Shown here: positions 58,616 through 64,000 of the stretch, one piece after another
How the letters are laid out: every line of letters starts with the position of its first letter
How positions within the stretch are numbered: the stretch's first letter is position 1
Assembly: GCF_014207425.1 (NCBI RefSeq)
Contig: NZ_JACHFF010000001.1
Location: 888,026 to 952,025 of the forward strand
Direction: 5' to 3'
Source: Jeotgalicoccus coquinae
GTDB taxonomy: Bacteria; Bacillota; Bacilli; Staphylococcales; Salinicoccaceae
DNA length: 64,000 bases
The notes under the pieces: generated by a model
Databases searched by the model: none
The model's input: the letters and a program-made list of their open reading frames with translations, nothing else
What the model was told of the DNA's origin: nothing
Position numbers and translations under genes: made by a program

Positions 58616-58939
58616 ATGGTCAATGATGTACAGTTTTACTTATATACTATTTTAGCCGTAATCGTGCTGTCGATTGCAGCGGGATATTTCACGAGCAGAT
58701 ATTTACTGATGCCCGTCGTGACATTCGTCGCAATGGGAATCGCGGCATTCGTACTGCCGAACTTTTATAACAATCTGGAATGGCAGCCGCTGCTGGGATA
58801 CGCAGCATTTTTAGCAGTGCTGTCATTCGTGCTGGCCATGTCGATGTGGGTCGTGAAACGAAACCGTCGTAAAGCAAAAGAATTACGCGGCGGACCGGAT
58901 GAAACGATTGATGAAGCAGAGCATAAGAAGGAGATTTAA
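58616..58939 (+). CDS. Small membrane protein with about three helices, unknown function
   Basis: A 107-residue protein with three or four hydrophobic segments (about residues 8-28, 32-52 and 62-85), then a basic/acidic cytoplasmic tail (KRNRRKAKELRGGPDETIDE). The SRYLLMPVVTFVAMGIAAFVLP stretch resembles small DUF2651-type proteins of Bacilli, but I cannot confirm that. AGAGGTGAGG precedes ATG 58616; GTG 58607 is an alternative. Confidence 0.7.
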   Translation: MVNDVQFYLYTILAVIVLSIAAGYFTSRYLLMPVVTFVAMGIAAFVLPNFYNNLEWQPLLGYAAFLAVLSFVLAMSMWVVKRNRRKAKELRGGPDETIDEAEHKKEI

Positions 58940-58960
58940 TTTGGATATGTTATCCGGCGG

Positions 58961-58990
58961 GGCGCTGACATGAGTCGGCGTCTTTTTTAC
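58961..58990 (+). terminator. Terminator after the small membrane protein gene
   Basis: GGCGCTGAC (58961-58969) and GTCGGCGTC (58974-58982) form an imperfect stem followed by T6. Confidence 0.75.
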
Positions 58991-59013
58991 GGGATGACAG
59001 TGCTGGATTCACA

Positions 59014-59050
59014 ACAAAAAAAGCTGTATCCACAATATAGTGGATACAGC
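59014..59050 (-). terminator. Acyltransferase gene terminator
   Basis: A perfect 11-bp stem (59023-59033 with 59040-59050); on the minus strand a U7 run follows (A-run 59016-59022). Confidence 0.93.
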
Positions 59051-59061
59051 CCTCATTTCTC

Positions 59062-60156
59062 CTACGCCATTTCATCTTTTTTAAATCCTACATCGACATC
59101 CAGATTGATATTCGGTGCAGGCGGCAGATCGTGTCTTTTTTTACCTACGTTTCCTACGAAAAACTTACCGTACTTATTCAAATTAAATACATATGCTGTA
59201 AAGATCGACAAACATACAGCAAGGATAGCTTTGTAAGTTATATCCCAAAAAACGATGTCTGTCATCATGCCCATGTCATTAATAAAAATGAGATGCAGCA
59301 GGTAAATTCCAAAGGAATAATTACTGATATACATAATGAATTTCGGCACATGATTATAATATGTAGAAATCAGGAATATCATCAGAATTACCGCTGTCGT
59401 ATAAATCGGCGTATCGAGCCGCTTGGATCCCATCGCACTGTTGATACCGGAAGTATGTGTCACCAAAACGAAAAACATACTGAAGATAAACAGCCCGACA
59501 ATCAACCAGCTGTATTTCCTTATATTCGCTTTAAACGCCTCGTAATGAATACCGATATAATATCCCAGCACAAAGTATGTAATCCAGCCGATAAAAATTG
59601 TCTGTCCTTCTTTCGCCCAGATTAACTGACCGAGTATGTGATCCGGCGCAGGATAAATTAATCGGACTCCCCAGTAAGCCGACGTCAGTACTATCGATGC
59701 TGCAACAACTGCGAACGGGTTCAGTTTTCTCAAGTATCTAGAGAAAATCATATGTAAAATATAGAACTGAAAAATAATCAGTATAAAGTAGGTTACTGAA
59801 TGCCCGCGAATCGTTACCATGATAAAACCTTCTATCAACTCCGTTAAAGTTGCAGGTGAGTATTTATCAATCGTCCAAAATAAGTTGAGCATTACGTAAG
59901 GTATACCCAAATACAGTAATCTTTTTCTTATAAATCCTTTTTTCAGCTTATCTCCGTACTTATGAGCATTTAAAAACTCAGTAATAAATACAAACAGCGG
60001 AGTACAGAACATTAAGTACAGCTGAACATACGTGGGCCACTGATTTTTAACTAAATCAGGATTATTGGCAACCGTAAGTGAAATAGAATGGATAACCACA
60101 ATGCCGATGCAGGCGAGGGCTCTCATCCAGAATATTTCAGAAATTAATCGTGTCAT
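59062..60156 (-). CDS. Acyltransferase family 3 membrane protein
   Basis: A 364-residue integral membrane protein with about ten hydrophobic helices, starting MTRLISEIFWMRALACIGIV. The N-terminal R-x10-H pattern (WMRALACIGIVVIHS) is the acyltransferase-3 signature, as in OatA-like, IcaC-like and wall-polymer acetyltransferases. The tail is charged. The substrate cannot be told; some relatives succinylate or acetylate surface polysaccharide. ATG 60156 follows TAGGAG. Confidence 0.85.
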   Translation of the reverse strand: MTRLISEIFWMRALACIGIVVIHSISLTVANNPDLVKNQWPTYVQLYLMFCTPLFVFITEFLNAHKYGDKLKKGFIRKRLLYLGIPYVMLNLFWTIDKYSPATLTELIEGFIMVTIRGHSVTYFILIIFQFYILHMIFSRYLRKLNPFAVVAASIVLTSAYWGVRLIYPAPDHILGQLIWAKEGQTIFIGWITYFVLGYYIGIHYEAFKANIRKYSWLIVGLFIFSMFFVLVTHTSGINSAMGSKRLDTPIYTTAVILMIFLISTYYNHVPKFIMYISNYSFGIYLLHLIFINDMGMMTDIVFWDITYKAILAVCLSIFTAYVFNLNKYGKFFVGNVGKKRHDLPPAPNINLDVDVGFKKDEMA

Positions 60157-60303
60157 TCCGCGTCTCCTATTCAATGATGCGTATCTTTATTCACAATTAT
60201 TTATTATAATGCTTTCTGTAAAGAAATGGTATAGCGTCTTAACTATTTACAACAATAAGTTCGAAATCTAAATTGTGATTACATAAAAGCAGGGCGGACA
60301 CAT

Positions 60304-60341
60304 CAAAAAAGCTGCGACCCAAAATACAGTGGGGCGCAGCT
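60304..60341 (-). terminator. Terminator of the stress-protein gene
   Basis: Minus-strand GCTGCGCCCC pairs with GGGTCGCAGC (one mismatch) and ends in U6. Confidence 0.88.
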
Positions 60342-60361
60342 CACTTAAAATTCTTATATTG

Positions 60362-60718
60362 TTATGCTAAGACAGTGTCTAAATTGACACCGTAATATTC
60401 TTTAACGATCAGGTATACAACACCTTTGTCGAGCTGGGCTTCGTATTGAATGGCCTTGTTTTCATCAAAACCAATACTTTCAAGTTTGTTGCGTAATTCA
60501 TCGCCTTTTTTCTTGAAAGTAGTTTTCACAGCATCAGCAAGACCTTGTTCGCTCATACCGATAACATTCGCACCTGAATTGTCTGCAATTCGCTTCGTAC
60601 GATCGTCGTCGTGGGTGATTACATAAATCTCCTTAGGGTTAATCTTGTTGGATTTTAAAATTTCAATCGCTTCCTGGATCTTGTCATCATCATGATACGC
60701 TTTAATAAATGGTGCCAT
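60362..60718 (-). CDS. yflT: General stress protein, YflT family
   Basis: A 118-residue protein with the N-terminal PFIKAYHDDDKIQEAIEILK.. and IYVITHDDDRTKRIAD segments of the YflT/GSP17M heat-induced family. It is soluble and of unknown biochemical role. GGAGGGA precedes ATG 60718. Upstream lies a SigB-like promoter, matching the stress-induced behaviour of this family. Confidence 0.87.
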   Translation of the reverse strand: MAPFIKAYHDDDKIQEAIEILKSNKINPKEIYVITHDDDRTKRIADNSGANVIGMSEQGLADAVKTTFKKKGDELRNKLESIGFDENKAIQYEAQLDKGVVYLIVKEYYGVNLDTVLA

Positions 60719-60770
60719 AATAATATCCCTCCAAATAATTTGTCCTTTTAAAATGAACACATTAATATGT

Positions 60771-60795
60771 ATATCCTAAAGCAGGTATTTAAAAC
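60771..60795 (-). promoter_or_regulatory. SigB-type promoter of the stress-protein gene
   Basis: On the minus strand GTTTTA (60790-60795), 13 bp, GGATAT (60771-60776) closely fits the staphylococcal SigB consensus (GTTTAA, N12-15, GGGTAT). It leaves a leader of about 45 nt. Confidence 0.72.
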
Positions 60796-60799
60796 ATAG

Positions 60800-61530
60800 G
60801 TGGTGAAATTAAACGACAAAGGTCTCGTGTCCTGCAGTGAGTCAGACTGATCTTTGAAAGGGAGCATACGGAGTTTAAGAGAAATACATGTACAGGAATA
60901 GGTTAATATAGTTTGTGAATTATATTTCATACATGAAAAAATGATAGAAACACACATAAGTGTCCAGATAGGTCACTGTACAACCCAGTATTTGGCAACA
61001 CATATAACTTCCTATAATATATGTTATGTAAACTTTAGTATATTGAATATAATAGATGTTCAAATTCATATGTTTTTATATGTTTATTTAACATGATTCA
61101 TTTATGTACTTATATGTCTTTTTACTGTTCGCAATGTTCAATTCTGCATTCATGCGCTGTTAATCCCATGTGTCTGTCTCTGTGCAGCTCAATCTGTCAT
61201 CCGGCTGACTCATTCTAAGCTCAGTTAATCATTCCATATGTATAATCCGTTCTTAAAATCATCCTCAAATTTGGCTAATTTTAACGTTTTAAGTATTTCA
61301 GCTTATATGGATTTATACAGAAATTTCAGCTGAATTTCAATACATGCTGCATCAGTTCCATACGATACTTATATGGAACTAATTTTTACAGTTTTTCTCC
61401 ATATTTCGTTGAATTCTAAGATTATGTGTATTTCAATTGGTTCCGGGTTTTTATCAATCTAAATTATCAGAATATTGCGCTCAATTAATATTTACTTGAA
61501 TATCCACCCTATTATTACATATGTAACAGG
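60800..61530. other. A+T-rich gene-poor stretch
   Basis: About 730 bp without a credible gene; every ORF lacks a ribosome site or is short. It contains repeated ATATG/CATAT motifs and a perfect 9-bp hairpin AGTTCCATA (61354-61362) with TATGGAACT (61372-61380), followed by AATTTTT, which could end a minor + strand transcript. It may be an eroded insertion next to the toxin-antitoxin genes. Confidence 0.55.
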
Positions 61531-61535
61531 TAGGA

Positions 61536-61546
61536 TTTGTGGTAAA
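61536..61546 (+). promoter_or_regulatory. Possible extended -10 promoter for the Fst-like toxin
   Basis: TGG-TAAAAT just upstream of the toxin leader fits an extended -10 element, but no convincing -35 is seen. It would give a leader of about 50 nt. Confidence 0.4.
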
Positions 61547-61602
61547 ATTGCAGAGGTTGTCCAGTTCACTTCCGTGCGCATAGCATGGAAGGAGGTGACA
61601 TC

Positions 61603-61698
61603 ATGTTAAGCACTTTTTTTGAGGTATTAATTGCACCGATAGCAGTCGGTTCAACAATCGTGTTGTTCAGTTATTGGCTGAATAAAGACGATAAGTAA
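61603..61698 (+). CDS. Fst/PepA1-family type I toxin peptide
   Basis: A 31-residue peptide, MLSTFFEVLIAPIAVGSTIV.. continuing LFSYWLNKDDK: one hydrophobic helix with the IAPI-x-VG and FSYWL motifs of Fst/PepA1 toxins and a charged tail. AAGGAGGTGA precedes the ATG, and TTCACTTCC in the leader can pair with GGAAGGAGGTGA and hide it. The peptide would insert in the membrane and stop growth if the antisense RNA is lost. Confidence 0.88.
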   Translation: MLSTFFEVLIAPIAVGSTIVLFSYWLNKDDK

Positions 61699-61719
61699 CT
61701 GGATAACTGCCAATACACC

Positions 61720-61789
61720 ATAAAAAAAACGCCCAATCTATAGCAGTAGATTGGGCGTTCGGTGATTCATGTTCAGCACTTTAATTGAT
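61720..61789 (-). ncRNA. Antisense antitoxin RNA (RNAII-like) of the Fst-type locus
   Basis: Predicted RNA of about 67 nt starting near 61789 and ending at a perfect 13-bp terminator (61728-61740 with 61747-61759) with U8 on this strand. Its 5' part is the complement of GGTGATTCATGTTCAGCACTTT (61761-61782 region), a near copy of the toxin start-codon region at 61594-61616. It could therefore cover the toxin ribosome site, as in the pAD1 par locus. Confidence 0.8.
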
Positions 61790-61795
61790 AAGTAC

Positions 61796-61824
61796 ATTAT
61801 ATCATCCAATTTCTGTGTTGTAAA
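61796..61824 (-). promoter_or_regulatory. Strong promoter of the antitoxin RNA
   Basis: On the minus strand TTTACA (61819-61824), 17 bp, TATAAT (61796-61801) with an extended TG. Its strength fits an RNA that must be abundant and unstable. Confidence 0.85.
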
Positions 61825-61841
61825 ATGAAACAAACGGGAAA

Positions 61842-62168
61842 TTATATATTGAGAAGCTCACGTTCAGTTGGCGGATGATCAAATTCCACCTCTACTTTTA
61901 ATGATCCTCCTAAAACGTTAAGCGCTTTTTTATAAACATCAATACCAGTATTGGTATCACCATTTTCTATTCTTGATAACTGCGCTTGGGTCAGTTGTAT
62001 CCCCTTATGCTTCGCCAGTTTAATAACTTGATTCTGAGTTAAATTTAACTCCATACGCTGCCTGAGTACTTTTAAACCTAATTGTACAGGCAATGAATTA
62101 ATGTGATCATTTACGCCGGGAACATCCATTAGTGTCTCCATCATATTTGTGAATGTCTTATTGGACAT
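61842..62168 (-). CDS. XRE-family helix-turn-helix protein (third gene of a TA-like cassette)
   Basis: A 108-residue protein with an XRE DNA-binding domain at about residues 30-90 (LRQRMELNLTQNQVIKLAKH, LTQAQLSRIENGDTNTGID), after an N-terminal helical region with METLMDVPGVNDHIN. Antitoxin-like proteins of this size often repress their own operon. AAGGAG precedes ATG 62168. It overlaps the upstream 64-codon gene by 11 bp. The neighbourhood is A+T-rich. Confidence 0.82.
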   Translation of the reverse strand: MSNKTFTNMMETLMDVPGVNDHINSLPVQLGLKVLRQRMELNLTQNQVIKLAKHKGIQLTQAQLSRIENGDTNTGIDVYKKALNVLGGSLKVEVEFDHPPTERELLNI

Positions 62169-62352
62169 CTAATCTACTCCTTTTTAGTCGTTCATTTAAT
62201 ATTTTCTGCGGACTGCAATTTCGCCGTTTTTCAACAAGCGTCGTGTTTGAACCTTTTTCACTCATACTCATATAAGCATTCGAAAGTTTTCTATATGTAG
62301 ACTCCAATGACTTAATAGACTCTTCTTTAGCTTTCTGATCTATATTTTCCAT
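62158..62352 (-). CDS. 64-residue helical protein, unknown (middle gene of the cassette)
   Basis: A charged, mostly helical peptide: EESIKSLESTYRKLSNAYMS then EKGSNTTLVEKRRN and a basic tail. The 'LSNAY..KGSNTTLVEKR' core looks like a small conserved protein seen beside antitoxin genes in other Firmicutes, but I cannot name the family. GGAG precedes the ATG. It could be the toxin of the cassette, an accessory subunit, or a truncated protein. Confidence 0.65.
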   Translation of the reverse strand: MENIDQKAKEESIKSLESTYRKLSNAYMSMSEKGSNTTLVEKRRNCSPQKILNERLKRSRLDVQ

Positions 62353-62371
62353 ATTTTCTCCATTTCATGCA

Positions 62372-62581
62372 CTATAGCGTCAATTCTTCGATTACTTCAT
62401 ACAGCGATTCAATTTCATCACGTGTAAATTCATATTGCTCTTTACTCATCAGGACACCCGCAACACCGTCTTCATTCACTATGTGAACAACACTTTTATT
62501 CTTCTCAGCTGTCTCAAAAGCACTTCCCGGATTCCCCTGGAAATCCGAAATATCTACCTTTATCGACTCTCTGATTTTCAT
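62372..62581 (-). CDS. Phd/YefM-like antitoxin
   Basis: A 69-residue protein with VDISDFQGNPGSAFETAEKNKSV.., a prevent-host-death-like strand-helix pattern and GVAGVLMSKEQYE, the typical YefM/Phd segment. AAAGGAGGCG precedes the ATG. It is the first gene of a three-gene run with the 64-residue protein and the XRE gene. No RelE, YoeB or Doc toxin is visible next to it. Confidence 0.78.
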   Translation of the reverse strand: MKIRESIKVDISDFQGNPGSAFETAEKNKSVVHIVNEDGVAGVLMSKEQYEFTRDEIESLYEVIEELTL

Positions 62582-62691
62582 ATGCAGCGCCTCCTTTGTT
62601 AATCTTTCATCTTATACCCCTTTTCAAATATCATATTCAGGGTATACAGTAATGTAACAATTTAATCACTTCAAATTCAGGAGGATATTAA

Positions 62692-63702
62692 ATGATAGGA
62701 TATATTGGAACGTACACACAGGAAAAAAGTAAAGGCATTTACCGATTCACTTTAGATCCGGAAGCAGAAGAATTAAACGGCGGTGACTTAATCGAGGAAT
62801 TTCAAGGCCCGTTATATTTAAATATACAAAACGATAAACTGTACTCATTAAAACAGGATGGCGATACAGCAGGCATTGCCACGTTTGAGATTGATAATGG
62901 CGAGCTTAAACTCATTGAAGAATGTCTGTCCGAAGGAGAAAACGGATGTTATCTTTCCCCATCATCCGACGGCAAGTATATGCTCGACGCCGTATATGAT
63001 TCAGGAAAAATCCGTTTATATAAAATGGATGACCGCGGAGTTGTCACAGAACGACTCGATATTTTCCAGGCAACTGGAAATGGTCCGCACGAACGACAGA
63101 CTCACGCACATTCGCACTTTATCACGGAAACGCCGGACGGTAAATACTTCGCAGCAGTTGATTTAGGTGCAGATAAGCTTGTGACGTTTGCTGTAGAAGA
63201 TGAACGTCTCGTCGTCGCAGCGGAGTCCAAAGTCGCGCCCGGCAGCGGCCCGCGTCATTTAGTGTTCAGTGATGCCGGCGATTACGCATATATTCTTACT
63301 GAGTTATCCAACGAAGTTATCGTTACCGAATATGACGACGGCAATTTCATACCAATTAAAACTTACTCTGCCCTGCCTGAGGATTTCACTGAACATTCCC
63401 AGGCGGCCGCAATCCGTAAGCATCCCAATGGTAAATATATTTACGCGACAAACCGCGGCCACAACAGCATTGCTGTATTCGAAATTGCAGACGGTGGCAG
63501 TTCACTCCAGCGTCTGCAGATTGAATCAACAAACGGCAACTGGCCGCGCGATTTCAATATTTCACCCGACGGTGAGTATTTAGTCTGCGTACATGAGAAA
63601 TCTCACAACGTTGTTCTGTTTAAAATTAATGAAGACGGCACAATATCAAGATTAGACAGTGAAATCGAAGTACCAGAAGGTATTTTCGTAGATTTCCTTT
63701 AA
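62692..63702 (+). CDS. pgl: 6-phosphogluconolactonase (beta-propeller, YkgB type)
   Basis: A 336-residue seven-bladed propeller lactonase. MIGYIGTYTQEKSKGIYRF.., NGPHERQTHAHSHFITETPDG (His-rich active site) and GPRHLVFSDAGDYAYILTEL are family hallmarks. It hydrolyses 6-phosphogluconolactone in the oxidative pentose-phosphate pathway. CAGGAGG precedes the ATG. Transcribed alone. Confidence 0.92.
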   Translation: MIGYIGTYTQEKSKGIYRFTLDPEAEELNGGDLIEEFQGPLYLNIQNDKLYSLKQDGDTAGIATFEIDNGELKLIEECLSEGENGCYLSPSSDGKYMLDAVYDSGKIRLYKMDDRGVVTERLDIFQATGNGPHERQTHAHSHFITETPDGKYFAAVDLGADKLVTFAVEDERLVVAAESKVAPGSGPRHLVFSDAGDYAYILTELSNEVIVTEYDDGNFIPIKTYSALPEDFTEHSQAAAIRKHPNGKYIYATNRGHNSIAVFEIADGGSSLQRLQIESTNGNWPRDFNISPDGEYLVCVHEKSHNVVLFKINEDGTISRLDSEIEVPEGIFVDFL

Positions 63703-63714
63703 TATTATAAAGCA

Positions 63715-63747
63715 CAATGACCCGGGAGCGCTGCTCCCGGGTCGTTG
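63715..63747 (+). terminator. pgl hairpin terminator and founder-like arm of the array
   Basis: A 15-bp stem (63715-63729 with 63733-63747, one G-U) with a GCT loop. It lacks a long T-run. Its right arm is also the start of the first unit of the 42-bp array. Confidence 0.8.
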
Positions 63748-64000
63748 TTGTCCTCACAAGTATCCCGCAAAACATTTTTCGGGTCATTGTCACTTTCACA
63801 AGTACCCCAAAATTGGCCTCCCGGGTCATTGTCACTTCCACAAGTACCCGGGGATTGGTCTATCGGGTCATTGTCACTTCCACAAGTACCCGGGGATTGG
63901 TCTATCGGGTCATTGTCACTTTCACAAGTACCCCAAAATTGGCCTCCCGGGTCATTGTCACTTCCACAAGTACCCGGGGATTGGTCTATCGGGTCATTGT
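63738..64000. repeat. 42-bp tandem repeat array (runs off the window)
   Basis: Units start at 63738 (degenerate), 63780, 63822, 63864, 63906, 63948 and 63990. Each reads CGGGTCATTGTCACTTCCACAAGTACCCG.. or a variant: an imperfect hairpin (CGGGT-x2-TTGT, loop CACTTCC, ACAA-x2-ACCCG) plus a 12-nt spacer. Two spacer types alternate (GGGATTGGTCTAT and CAAAATTGGCCTC). The unit's CGGGTCATTG is the complement of the left arm of the pgl terminator. Confidence 0.94.

Noticed and set aside
63626..63841. Minus-strand ORF of 71 codons across the pgl end and 42-bp array
   Set aside because: Antisense to pgl and the repeats, with repeat-derived residues and no ribosome site.

Overview
The window is chromosomal DNA from a low-GC Gram-positive of the family Staphylococcaceae. 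Gene order follows Staphylococcus aureus and Bacillus subtilis closely: bshA-cca-birA-dinG-aspB-asnS-dnaD-nth, recU/pbp2 opposite ypsA-gpsB-rnpB, thyA-dfrA-msrA-msrB, arlRS-odhAB-brnQ, and the asd-dap-lysA operon. Base composition looks less A+T-rich than Staphylococcus proper. Long intergenic tandem arrays, a split cvfC and a lysine operon without lysC suggest a relative such as Jeotgalicoccus, Salinicoccus or Nosocomiicoccus. The genus is an inference; no 16S gene is present.

Layout. 1-11.4 kb (+ strand): membrane protein DUF1405, a membrane Zn-peptidase, bacillithiol glycosyltransferase, CCA enzyme, biotin ligase/repressor, DinG, aspartate aminotransferase, asparaginyl-tRNA synthetase, DnaD and endonuclease III. 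11.4-12.1 kb: a 51-bp tandem array and inverted repeats. 12.1-15.2 kb (- strand): class A PBP and RecU. 15.3-30.4 kb (+): yppE, ypsA, gpsB, RNase P RNA, RlmL-type methyltransferase, a two-headed dynamin, a 5'-3' exonuclease, an RNase H, a small Zn protein, cvfC/ypgR in two frames, bacilliredoxin, thyA-dfrA, msrA-msrB, deoD and ctpA. 30.5-41 kb (+): murG, PAP2, GNAT, arlRS, odhAB, brnQ. 41.4-43.4 kb (-): xpaC-telA. 43.5-46.3 kb: DUF1033, cspA, then a NERD-domain gene between two arrays of 41-bp hairpin repeats. 46.3-53.5 kb (-): seven-gene lysine/DAP operon behind a lysine riboswitch. 53.5-60.7 kb: ABC-F ATPase, cvfB, another 41-bp array, pepF, a membrane acyltransferase and a stress protein with a SigB-like promoter. 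60.8-62.6 kb: a gene-poor stretch, a complete Fst-type type I toxin-antitoxin locus and a Phd-like/XRE three-gene cassette. 62.7-64 kb: 6-phosphogluconolactonase and a 42-bp array that runs off the window.

Functional themes. Thiol redox: bshA, brxA, msrA, msrB. Envelope: ponA, murG, gpsB, the DAP operon, alr. DNA metabolism: dinG, nth, recU, ypcP, RNase H, dnaD. The most interesting items are (1) a probable programmed -1 frameshift that joins the two halves of cvfC/ypgR, with an A7 slippery run, a 6-nt spacer and a perfect 9-bp stem; (2) a NERD nuclease-like gene bracketed by matching 41-bp hairpin arrays; (3) a family of unrelated-sequence arrays that share a 41/42/51-bp period and an intergenic 3' location; and (4) an Fst-like toxin with a predicted roughly 67-nt antisense RNA whose target site is visible as a direct repeat.
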